Part shown: positions 44,743-54,765 of the stretch, one piece after another
How the letters are laid out: each line of letters starts with the position of its first letter
How positions within the stretch are numbered: position 1 is the first letter of the stretch
Origin: Salinicola aestuarinus
Lineage (GTDB): Bacteria > Pseudomonadota > Gammaproteobacteria > Pseudomonadales > Halomonadaceae
Direction of reading: 5' to 3'
Assembly (NCBI RefSeq): GCF_003206645.1
Contig: NZ_PZJP01000005.1
Span: forward strand, 370,904-434,903
Length of the DNA: 64,000 nucleotides
Notes under the pieces: generated by a model
What the model was told of the DNA's origin: nothing
Databases searched by the model: none
Seen by the model: only the letters and a program-made list of their open reading frames with translations
Position numbers and translations under genes: made by a program

Positions 44743-46659
44743 TTAGCTGCTTTCACTTTCCCTAGCGTCCATGATGCGCTGGGCCTGATCGAGGAGACGG
44801 TCCATGGTGGCCATCAGGCTGTCGTAGGGCGCTGCCGTCGCGAGATCGACCCCGGCGTCCTTCAATAGCTCATAACCGCTGGCGGCGCCGCCCTGCGACA
44901 GGACGTGCAGATAATCGTCCCGCCACTGCTGCGGATCGTCTCTCAAATGCTTGGCGAAGACCTCGGCGGCCGTGATCGAGGTCGCGTACTGATAGACGTA
45001 GAAGTCGTAGTAGAAGTGCGGGATGTAAGCCCACTCGACGTACTCGGCCTCGTCGATATCGGTGACGCCCTCATCCACACCGTAGTATTTACGCAGAATC
45101 CGACCGTACATCTCCGTCATCCTCTCTCCGGAGAGCTGTTCACCCTTTTCCGCCGCTTCATGTATCGCCAGCTCGAACTCGGCGAACTGAGCCTGTCGGA
45201 AGAACGTGCCGCGCAGGGCCTCCAGCGCCTGGCCGATATAGAAGAGCCGCTCTTCCGGGGTGTCGGCCTGGTCGATCATCTGCTCGATGAGCAGCTGCTC
45301 GTTGGTAATGGAGGCGACCTCGGCCGTGAAGATGGAGTAGTTGGATGTCGTGAACGGCTGGGCCTCGTTGGACAGCATGCTGTGAACGCCGTGACCCCAT
45401 TCGTGGGCATAGGTGGAGACGTCACTGTACCCGCCGTTGAAGTTCATCAGAACGTAGGGGTGAACATCGTAGGCGGACCCGTTCATGTAGGCGCCGGAGC
45501 GTTTGCCTCGGCTGGGATAGGCGTTGGTCCAGGCCGAGTCGGTCGCGTCCTCCAGCAGATCGGCATAGTGGCTACCCAGCGGTTGGGTGGCTTCGCGGGT
45601 GAGGCGCTGGGCGTCAGACAGTGTGAAATCCCGGTCAAGCTCATTCAGCGGCGGATAGATATCGTAGTAGTGGAGCTGGTCCACCCCCAGAATCCGTTGA
45701 CGCAATTTCAGGTAGCGATGAAGCGTGTCGAGATGCGCATTGGTGGACTCGACCAACTGATGGTAGACCGCCGTCGGGATCTCGTTGCGTGAGAGGGCGG
45801 CTTCCATGGCGCTGTCGTAGCCCCGCAGATTGGCCTCAGTGACATGTTGCTGAACCTGGGCATTGAGCAGCGAGCCGGTCGTTGCCGTGTACTGCTTCCA
45901 GGTGGGCCAATACGCCTCGAAAACGTGCTTTCGCACGTCACGATCCGGCGACTCTCGCCAGCGGGCGTAACCGGCGGCGTCCAGCGTCACGCTCTCGCCA
46001 TCGATCGTTATCTCTGGCCAGTCGATATCCGAGTTCGCCAGCAGCGAGTAGGGCGTGCCATGACTCATCACTGGTCCCAGGGCGGCCAGCGCCGACTCGG
46101 TCTGCGCCGATAGCGTATGCGCCGATTCGCGGATCACGGTTTCCAGAAAGCGACGGTGATCCTGCAGTCGATCATCGTCCAGCCAGTCGCTGAGCTGCTG
46201 CTGATCCATGGCGACCAGCTCGGGGCGGAGGTAACCGATGGCGGCGTCGAAGTCCGCACGGAGCTGGTTGGCCTCTGCCTGACGCGCCTGGGCCTCGGCG
46301 TTACGTAGGTCCTCGTCTGCCTGCAGAGAGGCATAGGTCGCGACGCGGTTGGTCGCTTTCTCGACTTCGCGAATCGCATCGAGGGCCTCAGCGAGCGCGG
46401 CGGGGCTGTCCGTCAGCGTGGCGCGGTACGCCTCGAGGCCATCGAGCTGTTCCTCGACGCGGTTCGAGGCCTCCTGCCACGCCGATACGGAGTCATAGAG
46501 GTCACTGAGATCCCAGCGGCCGTTGTCCGCAGACGGTGCCTCGTCCTGCGCGAGAGCGGTGGTCGTCAGCGAGACGCTGCCGGCCAAGAGACTCAGCACA
46601 AGCCAGGTCCGAATCCTGCGGTGACCCGCCGGTAGCGTTGTTGGAGCGATTGGAAACAC
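44743..46659 (-). CDS. M3-family oligoendopeptidase F, with a signal peptide
   Basis: A 638-residue zinc peptidase of the PepF/M3B type. The active site is H419-E420-W-G-H423 (YAHEWGHGVHSM), with the downstream glutamate in FTAEVASITNEQ. Most PepF enzymes are cytoplasmic; here residues 1-38 form a clear signal peptide (RTWLVLSLLAGSVSLTTTALAQ), so it should act in the periplasm on imported oligopeptides. The start is GTG, with GAGAGG 8 bases before it. The leader carries TACAACAACAAA. It lies 60 bases after the Opp ATPase gene and ends in a strong terminator, so it may be the last gene of the opp transcript. Confidence 0.92.
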   Translation of the reverse strand: MFPIAPTTLPAGHRRIRTWLVLSLLAGSVSLTTTALAQDEAPSADNGRWDLSDLYDSVSAWQEASNRVEEQLDGLEAYRATLTDSPAALAEALDAIREVEKATNRVATYASLQADEDLRNAEAQARQAEANQLRADFDAAIGYLRPELVAMDQQQLSDWLDDDRLQDHRRFLETVIRESAHTLSAQTESALAALGPVMSHGTPYSLLANSDIDWPEITIDGESVTLDAAGYARWRESPDRDVRKHVFEAYWPTWKQYTATTGSLLNAQVQQHVTEANLRGYDSAMEAALSRNEIPTAVYHQLVESTNAHLDTLHRYLKLRQRILGVDQLHYYDIYPPLNELDRDFTLSDAQRLTREATQPLGSHYADLLEDATDSAWTNAYPSRGKRSGAYMNGSAYDVHPYVLMNFNGGYSDVSTYAHEWGHGVHSMLSNEAQPFTTSNYSIFTAEVASITNEQLLIEQMIDQADTPEERLFYIGQALEALRGTFFRQAQFAEFELAIHEAAEKGEQLSGERMTEMYGRILRKYYGVDEGVTDIDEAEYVEWAYIPHFYYDFYVYQYATSITAAEVFAKHLRDDPQQWRDDYLHVLSQGGAASGYELLKDAGVDLATAAPYDSLMATMDRLLDQAQRIMDARESESS

Positions 46660-46679
46660 GACAATTGCCTCTCGATTGA

Positions 46680-46691
46680 TTTGTTGTTGTA
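46680..46691 (-). promoter_or_regulatory. ACAACAACAA leader motif before the M3 peptidase
   Basis: The minus strand reads TACAACAACAAA about 20 bases before the start codon. The same 12-mer occurs before the binding-protein gene that starts at 56361. C/A-rich leaders act as translation enhancers, and in enteric bacteria they are the pairing site for GcvB on oppA and dppA. Confidence 0.4.
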
Positions 46692-46719
46692 GGCGTCAAC
46701 GACGCAGTGTCGTCGCCAC

Positions 46720-48327
46720 TCAGGCGGCGACGGTCTCCTCTTCCAGAAAAGCTGCCTTGAGCAGCGCCTGGGTGTAGGGCTCGCGGGGCTGCGTGAACAG
46801 CGCCTCCGACGGCCCCTGCTCGATCACCTGACCCTCTTTCATCACCAAAACGTGGTCGGAGAGGGCGCGCACCACCGACAGGTCGTGGCTGATGAAGAGA
46901 TAGGTCAGGCCGTGCTTCTTTTGCAGGTCGCGCAGCAGATCGATGACGCGAACCTGAACCGAGCGGTCCAGCGCCGAGGTCGGCTCATCGAGCAGCAGCA
47001 GCTCCGGCTTGAGAATGAGTGCGCGAGCGATGGCGATACGCTGTCGCTGGCCACCGGAGAACTCGTGGGGGTAGCGGTTGCGCATCGCCGGGTCGAGGGC
47101 GACCTCCTCGAGCGCTTTGACCACTTCGGCGTCGCGCTGGCGGCGGTTCATCTCCGGGTGGTGAACCTTGAGCCCTTCGCTGATCACCTCGCCGACCGTC
47201 ATTCGCGGAGAGAGCGAGCCGAACGGGTCCTGGAACACTACCTGTAGCCGCGAGCGCAGCGGCCGCATGCCGGACTTGTCGAGTGCCTGCAGATCGCTCT
47301 GCTCGAAACGGATATCGCCAGTGGATTGGAGCAGGCGCAGCAGAGCGCGGCCGAGGGTGGATTTGCCGGAACCGGACTCGCCGACGATGCCCAGCGTCTC
47401 GCCGCGGCGCACGCTGAGATCGATGCCGCGCACCGCCTCGAAGTAGTCGTCCTTGCCGAAAAGACGCTTCTTGAGAGAGAAGCGCACCTTGACGTCGCGC
47501 CCGCTCAACAGCACCGGCGCGTCCGCCGGGGCGGGCTCCTTGCGTCCACGGGGAATGGCGTCGAGCAGCATGCGGGTGTAGTCGTGCTTCGGGTCGTCGA
47601 ACACCTCGAGAGTGCGACCGGTCTCCACCACCTCGCCGTAGCGCATGACACAGACGCTGTCGGCGAAGTGACGCACGATGCTGAGATCGTGGGTGATGAA
47701 GAGGATCGCCATGCCGTACTGCGCCTGCAGCGACTTGAGCAGATCGAGGATCTGCGCCTGGACGGTGACATCCAGCGCCGTGGTCGGTTCGTCCGCGATC
47801 AACAGCTTGGGCTCGCAGGCGAGCGCCATGGCGATCATCACGCGCTGGCGCTGGCCGCCGGAGAGTTCGTAGGGGTAGCTGTCGATGCGCCGTTCCGGTT
47901 CGGGAATGCCGACCTGCTCGAGCAGCGCCAGGACGCGCTCACGATTTTCACGGCCCTTGAGCTGCTTGTGCTTCTCCAGGACTTCACCGATCTGACGCCC
48001 GATGCGATGCAGCGGGTTCAGCGAGGTCATCGGCTCCTGGAAGATCATCGAGATGTCGTTGCCGCGGACGCGGCGCATGCGCTTGGGCGTGACCTCGAGC
48101 AGGTTCTCGCCGTTGAAGCGGATGGCGCCGGTCGTCTCGGCGAGCTCCGGCAGCAGTCGCATGGCGGCCGTCGAGGTCACCGACTTGCCGGAGCCGGATT
48201 CCCCCACCAGCGCCAGCGTTTCGCCCTCGGCGATGGTGAAGCTCACGTCCTTGACCGCCGTGACCGGACCGGTGGGCAGCTGGAACGTCACGCTGAGCTT
48301 GTCGATTTCGAGTAGTGATTGAGTCAT
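46720..48327 (-). CDS. Oligopeptide ABC transporter ATPase, OppD and OppF fused
   Basis: A 535-residue protein with two complete ABC domains, like YejF. Domain 1 (about 1-260) has Walker [11 protein letters not shown], signature LSGGQRQRV and Walker [13 protein letters not shown]. Domain 2 (about 275-530) has [26 protein letters not shown] and [12 protein letters not shown]. In most Opp systems these are two separate subunits. The ATG at 48327 is preceded by GAGG at 8 bases and starts 10 bases after oppC; an upstream in-frame start at 48366 would overlap oppC. It powers the adjacent OppB-OppC permease. Confidence 0.95.
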   Translation of the reverse strand: MTQSLLEIDKLSVTFQLPTGPVTAVKDVSFTIAEGETLALVGESGSGKSVTSTAAMRLLPELAETTGAIRFNGENLLEVTPKRMRRVRGNDISMIFQEPMTSLNPLHRIGRQIGEVLEKHKQLKGRENRERVLALLEQVGIPEPERRIDSYPYELSGGQRQRVMIAMALACEPKLLIADEPTTALDVTVQAQILDLLKSLQAQYGMAILFITHDLSIVRHFADSVCVMRYGEVVETGRTLEVFDDPKHDYTRMLLDAIPRGRKEPAPADAPVLLSGRDVKVRFSLKKRLFGKDDYFEAVRGIDLSVRRGETLGIVGESGSGKSTLGRALLRLLQSTGDIRFEQSDLQALDKSGMRPLRSRLQVVFQDPFGSLSPRMTVGEVISEGLKVHHPEMNRRQRDAEVVKALEEVALDPAMRNRYPHEFSGGQRQRIAIARALILKPELLLLDEPTSALDRSVQVRVIDLLRDLQKKHGLTYLFISHDLSVVRALSDHVLVMKEGQVIEQGPSEALFTQPREPYTQALLKAAFLEEETVAA

Positions 48328-48337
48328 CGAGAGATCC

Positions 48338-49303
48338 TCAGCGGGTCTTGGGGTCGAGGGCGTCACGCAGCCCGTCGCCCAAAAAGTTGAGACAGAAAAG
48401 CGTCATCGCGAGGAAGGCCGAGGGCACCAGCAACATCCACGGAGAACTCTCCATCATGTCCACCCCCTCGGAGATCAGCACGCCCCAGCTGGTCAGCGGC
48501 TCCTGCACACCGAGACCGAGGAACGACAGGAAGCTCTCCAGCAGGATCACCTTGGGAACCGTGAGGGTCACGTAGATGATCACCGGGCCGATGGCGTTGG
48601 GAATGAGATGACGGGTCACGATCTTGCTGTCGCGGACGCCGAGGGCATGGGCGGCCTCGATATACTCGCGCCGCTTCAGGGCGAGGGTCTGGCCACGCAC
48701 GATACGTGCCATGTCGAGCCACTCGACGGCGCCGATGGCGGCGTAGATGAGAAAGATGTTCCGTCCGAAGACGACCATCAGCAGGATCACCAGGAACATG
48801 AACGGCAGTGAGTACATGATGTCGACGAAGCGCATCATGAGGTTGTCCACGCGACCGCCGAGATAACCCGAGATGGCGCCATAGAGCACGCCGATCAGCA
48901 GGCTCACGAAGGAGGCCACCAGCGCCACCGAAAGGGAGATCCGGCCGCCGTAGAGCACACGCGTCAGCAGGTCGCGGCCGTTGGCATCGGTGCCGAGATA
49001 GTGGGCGTTCTCCAGCGTCGGTCCGGTGCCGAACGCGTTCCAGTCGACCTCGGCAAGTCCCCAGGGCAGCAGCCAGGGGCCGACGATGCAGACGAGGATA
49101 ATGGCCACCAGCAAGCCGAGGCTCGCCATGGCAGCACGGTTCTGGGAAAGCCGGCGCCAGGCGTCGCGTGCCAGACTTTCACCGGCTGGCGCCGCCTGCG
49201 CGGACGTTTCGGGCTCGGGCGAGCGCGGCGGATTGGGGCCGCCCGCGGGCAGCGGGGCAGCGTTGGCTTGTTCGCCGCTATAGGGCTTGGAATCGGATGT
49301 CAT
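48338..49303 (-). CDS. oppC: Oligopeptide ABC transporter permease OppC
   Basis: A 321-residue inner-membrane permease. An unusual Pro/Ala-rich cytoplasmic N-terminus (about 1-45) precedes the first helix (ASLGLLVAIILVCIVGPWLLPWG). The BPD-type EAA loop is EAAHALGVRDSKIVTRHLIPN. The C-terminus FCLNFLGDGLRDALDPKTR matches E. coli OppC closely. GGGGGAGG precedes the ATG. It lies 44 bases after oppB and 10 bases before the ATPase gene. Confidence 0.95.
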   Translation of the reverse strand: MTSDSKPYSGEQANAAPLPAGGPNPPRSPEPETSAQAAPAGESLARDAWRRLSQNRAAMASLGLLVAIILVCIVGPWLLPWGLAEVDWNAFGTGPTLENAHYLGTDANGRDLLTRVLYGGRISLSVALVASFVSLLIGVLYGAISGYLGGRVDNLMMRFVDIMYSLPFMFLVILLMVVFGRNIFLIYAAIGAVEWLDMARIVRGQTLALKRREYIEAAHALGVRDSKIVTRHLIPNAIGPVIIYVTLTVPKVILLESFLSFLGLGVQEPLTSWGVLISEGVDMMESSPWMLLVPSAFLAMTLFCLNFLGDGLRDALDPKTR

Positions 49304-49347
49304 TAGCGGCCTCCCCCGGGTCGTTTTTGTGAGTAATGGGTCATGAA

Positions 49348-50274
49348 TCAGTCGTCGTAGCGGATTTGCGGGTCGAGCGCCGAGTAGAGCAGGTCGACAA
49401 TCAGGTTCATGACCACGATGAGGATGCCGTAGAACACCACGGTGCCCATCACCAGGGTGTAGTCACGGTTCAGCGCGCCCTGGACGAAGTAGCGGCCGAT
49501 GCCGGGAATGCCGAAGATCTGTTCGATGACCACGGAACCGGTGACGATGCCGGCGATGGCCGGGCCGAGATACGACATGACCGGGAGCAGGGCGGGGCGG
49601 ATGGCGTGCCGCCAGATGACCTCGCTCTCACTGAGGCCCTTGGCCCGAGCCGTCCGGATGAAGTGGCTGCCCAGCACCTCGATCATGCTGGCGCGCATCA
49701 TCCGTGCGATGTAAGCGATCTGCTGGATGGAGAGCGCGACGACCGGCAGCACCAGGTTGGGCAGGGCGCCGCCGTTCCAGCCCCCCGCGGGCAGCCAGCC
49801 CAGCAGCACGCCAAAGACCAGTGCGAAGATCGGCGCCAGCACGAAGTTGGGCACCGCGATGCCGGTCAAGGCGGTCCCCATCACCACATAGTCCACCGTG
49901 GAGTTGCGCTTGAGCGCGGCGGCGATGCCCAGCGGTAGCCCCACGATCAGGGCCAGCAGAATCGCCAGCCCGCCGATCTCCAGACTCACAGGGAACCCCT
50001 GGGCGATCAGCTCGGTGACCGTGAAGTCCTTGTATTTGAATGACGGGCCGAAGTCGCCCTGGAGCAGGTTGCCCATGTAGCGCAGGTACTGCATCGGCAG
50101 CGGCTCGTCGAGATGGTAGGCGGCCATCAAGTTGGCCTCGATCTCCGGCGGTAGCTGGCGCTCACCGTCGAAGGGGCCACCGGGTGCCACGCGCATCAGG
50201 AAGAACGAGATCGTGATCACGATCAGTAGCGTCGGAATCGCCTGTAGCAGGCGCTTGAGGGTATAGATCAACAT
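49348..50274 (-). CDS. oppB: Oligopeptide ABC transporter permease OppB
   Basis: A 308-residue permease with six transmembrane segments, very close to E. coli OppB in length and sequence (TISFFLMRVAPGGPF, DFGPSFKYKDFTV, FIRTARAKGLSESEVIWRHA, VDLLYSALDPQIRY). It forms the channel with OppC. It lies 49 bases after the nearest OppA-type gene and starts the BCD/F part of the operon. Confidence 0.96.
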   Translation of the reverse strand: MLIYTLKRLLQAIPTLLIVITISFFLMRVAPGGPFDGERQLPPEIEANLMAAYHLDEPLPMQYLRYMGNLLQGDFGPSFKYKDFTVTELIAQGFPVSLEIGGLAILLALIVGLPLGIAAALKRNSTVDYVVMGTALTGIAVPNFVLAPIFALVFGVLLGWLPAGGWNGGALPNLVLPVVALSIQQIAYIARMMRASMIEVLGSHFIRTARAKGLSESEVIWRHAIRPALLPVMSYLGPAIAGIVTGSVVIEQIFGIPGIGRYFVQGALNRDYTLVMGTVVFYGILIVVMNLIVDLLYSALDPQIRYDD

Positions 50275-50323
50275 GCGTCGCGATCTCTCGGGCTTATGTC
50301 AGTCATTCCGGGACGGTCTCGTA

Positions 50324-51931
50324 TCAGTTGTCGGAAAAGTGCATCCAGCGGCTGGGATGGGTGTCCATGGGGTTTTCCTGCCAACCCTCAAGCGTTGGTG
50401 AGACGAGCTTGGCCTTGACGTAGAAATAGAGCGGCAGCATGGCGTAGTCGTCTAGCAGGATTGCCTCGGCGTTGGCCATGAGTCGTGGGCGTTCGTCGAG
50501 GTCCAGTTCGTTCGAGGCGCGGGCCATCATGGCGTCGTAGTCGGCATTGCTGTAACCACCATGATTATTGGGCACGCCGGATCGAAATAGGTCGAGGAAG
50601 TTGCTGGCGTCGTCGTAGTCGGCGATCCACGGCGCCATGCCGATCTCGAAGTTCCCCTCGCGCAGCTTGGCGTAGTAGACCGCCGCATCGCTGTTGGTGA
50701 GCGTGACGTCGATGCCTAGCGGCTTCCACATTGCGGCTAACGCCACGGGGATCCGCTTGGTGTCCGGATTGGTGATGTAGTCGATGGTTAGATGCAGTGG
50801 GTTTTCCGAACTGTAGCCCGCCTCCTCGATCAGCTCGCGGGCTCGGATCAGACGCTCGTCCATCGGCTGTTCGGCGAAATCGAACTGCGGGCCGTCGTAA
50901 TCGCTGATCGCGGTCGGCACCACGCTGAAGGCCGAGGGCTGGTTGAGCTTGGTGATCTGGCTGGTGATGACGTCGCGGCGGAGCGCCAGATTCAGCGCCT
51001 CGCGAATGCGCCGGTCGTTCAAGACACTGCCGGGACGCTGGTTGAAGGCGAAATAGAAGGTCGCCAGTATCGGCGTCTCGTGCAGCGCGTCGGGAAGATT
51101 CTCCCGGGCCCATTCGATCCGACCCTGGGGCACGCTATCGGCAGTATCGATATCGCCGGCGCGAAAACGGTTGAGGGCCGCGCGGGAGTCATCGATCGGC
51201 AGGAAGCGAACCTCGTCCAGCGCCACGTCATCGACAGCGTGAAAATTCGGGTTCCTGACCGCCGTGATGTGGTCGTGGGAGATCCACTCGCTCAGCTTGA
51301 AGGCCCCGTTGGAGACCATGTTGCCGGGCTTGGTCCAGTCGCTCCCATGGGCTTCGATGGCGTCCTTGGGTACCGGGTAGGTCGATGCGTGCCCCAGCAT
51401 CTCGACGAAGTAACCTGTCGGGCGTGTCAGTGTCACTTCCAGTGTCTGAGCATCGCTGGCTTCGACGCCGAGCGTTTCGGCGGCGCTGTCTCCACTGTTG
51501 ACCGCCTCGGCGCCTTGGATCGGCGACAGCATATACGCGTAGGGTGCGGCCAGCGCCGGACTGAGAATACGTTGCCAGGCGTAGACGAAGTCCTCGGCGG
51601 TCAGCGGTGTCCCGTCAGACCATTTGGCGTCGTCGCGGAGATGGAAGGTGTAGTGGAGACCATCATCGGAGCGCTCCCAGGATTCGGCGACACCCGGAAT
51701 GATGCTGCCCGAGGCATCGCGTGCGACCAGTCCTTCAAAAAGATCGCCAACGATGCTCGATTCCCAGGTGCCGGTAGAGAGCTGAGGATCGAGTGTCGAG
51801 GGTTCGGCGCCATTGTCGCGGCGGAGAACCTGCCTGTCGCCCTCGATGTCTGCCGCGGCGAGTGGCGGCGTCAGCGCCAGTAGCGCGCAACCGGCGCCTG
51901 TCAGTAACTGTTTGATTGTTTTGTTGATCAT
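50324..51931 (-). CDS. oppA: OppA-type periplasmic peptide-binding protein 1
   Basis: A 535-residue solute-binding protein. A signal peptide covers about 1-26 (LLTGAGCALLALTPPLAAA). The SBP family 5 pattern is clear (ESSIVGDLFEGLV, YTFHLRDDAKWSDGTPLTAEDFVYAWQ). The loop that in OppA holds the peptide amino group through Asp419 is conserved as WIADYDDASNFL. It is directly upstream of oppB and therefore the most likely cognate binding protein. The leader contains CTAACAATGACAACA. Confidence 0.93.
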   Translation of the reverse strand: MINKTIKQLLTGAGCALLALTPPLAAADIEGDRQVLRRDNGAEPSTLDPQLSTGTWESSIVGDLFEGLVARDASGSIIPGVAESWERSDDGLHYTFHLRDDAKWSDGTPLTAEDFVYAWQRILSPALAAPYAYMLSPIQGAEAVNSGDSAAETLGVEASDAQTLEVTLTRPTGYFVEMLGHASTYPVPKDAIEAHGSDWTKPGNMVSNGAFKLSEWISHDHITAVRNPNFHAVDDVALDEVRFLPIDDSRAALNRFRAGDIDTADSVPQGRIEWARENLPDALHETPILATFYFAFNQRPGSVLNDRRIREALNLALRRDVITSQITKLNQPSAFSVVPTAISDYDGPQFDFAEQPMDERLIRARELIEEAGYSSENPLHLTIDYITNPDTKRIPVALAAMWKPLGIDVTLTNSDAAVYYAKLREGNFEIGMAPWIADYDDASNFLDLFRSGVPNNHGGYSNADYDAMMARASNELDLDERPRLMANAEAILLDDYAMLPLYFYVKAKLVSPTLEGWQENPMDTHPSRWMHFSDN

Positions 51932-52001
51932 GCCGAAATTCGCCCTCTTTACAGCGATGTTGTCATTGTTAGCGGGTGTCTTGGCGAGTCTGCGAGTGGG
52001 C

Positions 52002-53639
52002 TCATTCCTCCTTGGGAAGCGACAACCACCGTGACAGGTGGCGATTGAGCGCGTTGTCCTCCCAGCCTTCGAGCTTGGGAGCGACCAGGTTGCGAGAGAC
52101 GTCGACGTAGACCGGCATGACCGCGTAGTCGCCGAGTGCCTGGCGCTCGGCCTGCTCGAGGAGTGCCTGACGGGCGTCGGGGGCGGTCTCGCGGGCGGCG
52201 CGATCCATCAGCGTGTCGAACTCGTCACTGGCGTAGCCGCCGTAGTTCTTGGGCGAGTCGCTCTGCAGGATGCCAAGGAAGTTGCTGGCGTCGTCGAAGT
52301 CGGCGACCCAGCTACCCCGACCGATGTCGAAATTGCCGTTGGCGAGCTCGGAGTAGTGCACCGCGCCCTCGGCGTTGACCAGTTGAACGTCGATGCCGAG
52401 CGGCCGCCACATGGCGGCCAGCGCCACGGCGATGCGCTTGTTGGCCTCGGTGGTGGAGTAGCGCAGCGTGAGTTCGAGCGGGTGATCGGGGTCGTAGCCG
52501 GCATCCGCCAGCAGCGATCTGGCTTCATCCAGTCGAGCGTCCATGGGCTGGTCGAGCCCCGGCATCGTCTGCGCGGCGTAGTGGCTGACCCCGTCGGGAA
52601 CGAAGCCGCTGGCCGGTGCGACCACGCCGCCCATGATCTGGGTGGCGATCACCTCGCGGCGGGCGGCCAGATTGAGCGCTTCTCGCACGCGAACGTCGGC
52701 CGTGGGGTGACCGTCGCGCTGGTTGAGCGCGAAGTAGTAGTTGGCGAGCTGCGGGGCGAGGTGGGCGGCATCGGGAAGGTTTTCCTGCAGCCACTGATAA
52801 CGATCCGGCGAGAAGTCGCGGACGATATCCAGGCCGCCGGCACGGAAGCGCTGCAGACCGCTACTACGGTCCTCGACCGGGTAATAGTCGACGCCGTCCA
52901 GGGCGACTTCATCGGCGGCATGGAACTCGGGGTTCTTCACCGCGGCGATATGGTCGTGAGAGACCCAGCTCGTCGGCGTGAAGGCGCCGTTGGTGACGAT
53001 GTGCGCCATCTGCGTCCAGCCGTCACCGTACTGGGCAATCACATGCGAGGGCGCCGGGGAGGCGGCGATATGCGCAAGCAGTGTCGGAAAGTAGGGCGTG
53101 GGCCGGTTCAGCGTGATCTTCAAAGTCTTGGCGTCGACGGCTTCGACCCCCAGCGGCGGCGCATCGGCTTCGCCCTTGGTGTGGGCCTCGGCGCCGCGGA
53201 TGGCATAGAAGAGGTTGGCGTAGACGGCGCCGTTGTCCGGCTCGAACAGGCGCTGAAAGGCGAGCACGAAATCGTCGGCGACGACCGGTTCGCCGTCGGA
53301 CCAGTCGGCCGTGTCACGCAACCGAAACGTGTAGACGCGACCCTCCTCGCTCAGCGACCAGTCGCTTGCCGCCCCGGGGACGTATTCGCCGGCGGGGTCG
53401 AGAGTGACCAGCCCCTCGAACAGATCGCCGAGAACGTCGTTCTCCCAGGTCGTACCGCCGATACGGGCGGTGTCGAGCGACGCCGGCTCACCCTGGGTAC
53501 CCAGACTCAGCGTGGCGGCGAGCAGCGAGGTGCTGGGCGAGAGTGCTATCAGCACGCCGAGCGTTAGCCGGGCGAAACGGCGCGCTGAGCGAGCCGTCGC
53601 GCGCGACCTGACACATCGGGGAAGTGACGATTTCAGCAT
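52002..53639 (-). CDS. OppA-type periplasmic peptide-binding protein 2
   Basis: A 545-residue family 5 binding protein. An Arg-rich n-region precedes the signal core (about residues 25-42, LGVLIALSPSTSLLA). The family pattern ENDVLGDLFEGLVTLD and the amino-anchoring loop WVADFDDASNFL are present, so the key Asp is kept. It lies 70 bases upstream of binding protein 1. The two are paralogues of clearly different sequence, which suggests different peptide preferences more than a recent duplication. ATG at 53639. Confidence 0.92.
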   Translation of the reverse strand: MLKSSLPRCVRSRATARSARRFARLTLGVLIALSPSTSLLAATLSLGTQGEPASLDTARIGGTTWENDVLGDLFEGLVTLDPAGEYVPGAASDWSLSEEGRVYTFRLRDTADWSDGEPVVADDFVLAFQRLFEPDNGAVYANLFYAIRGAEAHTKGEADAPPLGVEAVDAKTLKITLNRPTPYFPTLLAHIAASPAPSHVIAQYGDGWTQMAHIVTNGAFTPTSWVSHDHIAAVKNPEFHAADEVALDGVDYYPVEDRSSGLQRFRAGGLDIVRDFSPDRYQWLQENLPDAAHLAPQLANYYFALNQRDGHPTADVRVREALNLAARREVIATQIMGGVVAPASGFVPDGVSHYAAQTMPGLDQPMDARLDEARSLLADAGYDPDHPLELTLRYSTTEANKRIAVALAAMWRPLGIDVQLVNAEGAVHYSELANGNFDIGRGSWVADFDDASNFLGILQSDSPKNYGGYASDEFDTLMDRAARETAPDARQALLEQAERQALGDYAVMPVYVDVSRNLVAPKLEGWEDNALNRHLSRWLSLPKEE

Positions 53640-53793
53640 GATCGAGCCATCCAGGTGGGTTGTTATTGGCAGGGCCGCTGTCGATGGCAGCCCCGTCTCG
53701 ATCCCATGTTATCCAAATCCGCCCAAACCCATGTGGCCGGGCGGCTTCGCCTCGATCATCGCGTGACAACCGAGCAGCGTTACATTGGCGGCG

Positions 53794-54732
53794 TCAGCCG
53801 AGGTGTCGCCTGACGGCGCAGAGTTCACGGGCGTAGCAACTTCCGCTGAGCTGGCGACACTCGATGCGCGCATTGTTGGTCGGCGCGTGCAGTATCCGAT
53901 CCTCTCCGAGATAGAGCGCGACGTGATCGACTTGCACACGACCGGCGTCGTCGGGCTTTTCGAAGTAGAGCAGGTCGCCGGCGCGGCGCGCCTCGAGACT
54001 CACCGATGTTCCCGTGTCCACCTGATCGCCGGCATCGCGAGGGAGCGTCACGCCGACCGCGGCGAAGAGACTGTGCACGAACCCGGAGCAGTCGAAACCG
54101 AAACCGCTGTTGCCCGCCCATAGGTAGCGCAGACCGTCAAAGCGTCGCCCCATTGTCTCGAGCGTTGTCGCCGTGTCCTTCGGGTCGGCGGTTTCCGCCA
54201 GCCGCACGCTCTCCCGCGAAAGCCAGCCTCGCCCCAGCGCGGTGACGACATCGACGCGGGCGTCGCCAGCGTTCACGGGGGCCGCCAGGGCAAGCTGCGT
54301 CGCGAAGCTGATCTTGACCGGTGTGCCGCCGACCCGCTGAAGCCAGGCCGTGGGGGCCGTGACGAATACCCGGCCAGAGGCATCCCCCGATTCACGCTCT
54401 CTGGCGACGCCCGCGGCGTCGGCGAGTTGCGCGGTCGGTAGCCAGCCCGGGTAGCCGCGAGCATCGAGCGACGAGGGCTGACTGGGGACGACCACGCGAC
54501 TCCAGGCCATACCGTCCGTCCCCGTTGCGGTTTCGATCACGGTGACCGGTGTGTCCAGTAGCGCCTGCGTCGCGAGACGCTTCTCGCGGCAGAGCGCCAG
54601 TCGGGTGGCATCATCGAGACCGGCGAGCCAGCGCTCCATCGCGACCGGCGCAGTGAGCGCCGGCGCGTCGACGGCTCGTGGGGTGTCGATGCCGGTCCAG
54701 AGACCGGCGACCGCCACGCCGATGCAGGTCAT
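53794..54732 (-). CDS. YkfC-like NlpC/P60 peptidase with SH3-type domains
   Basis: A 312-residue protein with N-terminal SH3b-like domains (about 20-190, including GYPGWLPTAQL) and a C-terminal NlpC/P60 domain. The catalytic set is C215 (FDCSGFVH), H270 (VDHVALYLG) and H282 (ILHAP), with spacing close to that of Bacillus YkfC, a gamma-D-glutamyl-diamino-acid peptidase that recycles murein peptides. I see no convincing signal peptide, so it probably acts in the cytoplasm on imported peptides. It sits between two OppA-type genes, as ykfC sits near an opp-like binding protein in Bacillus. No dipeptide epimerase gene is present here. Confidence 0.87.
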   Translation of the reverse strand: MTCIGVAVAGLWTGIDTPRAVDAPALTAPVAMERWLAGLDDATRLALCREKRLATQALLDTPVTVIETATGTDGMAWSRVVVPSQPSSLDARGYPGWLPTAQLADAAGVARERESGDASGRVFVTAPTAWLQRVGGTPVKISFATQLALAAPVNAGDARVDVVTALGRGWLSRESVRLAETADPKDTATTLETMGRRFDGLRYLWAGNSGFGFDCSGFVHSLFAAVGVTLPRDAGDQVDTGTSVSLEARRAGDLLYFEKPDDAGRVQVDHVALYLGEDRILHAPTNNARIECRQLSGSCYARELCAVRRHLG

Positions 54733-54765
54733 CGACGGGTCCTCGCGCCGCGCAGGGTGCGCGGC

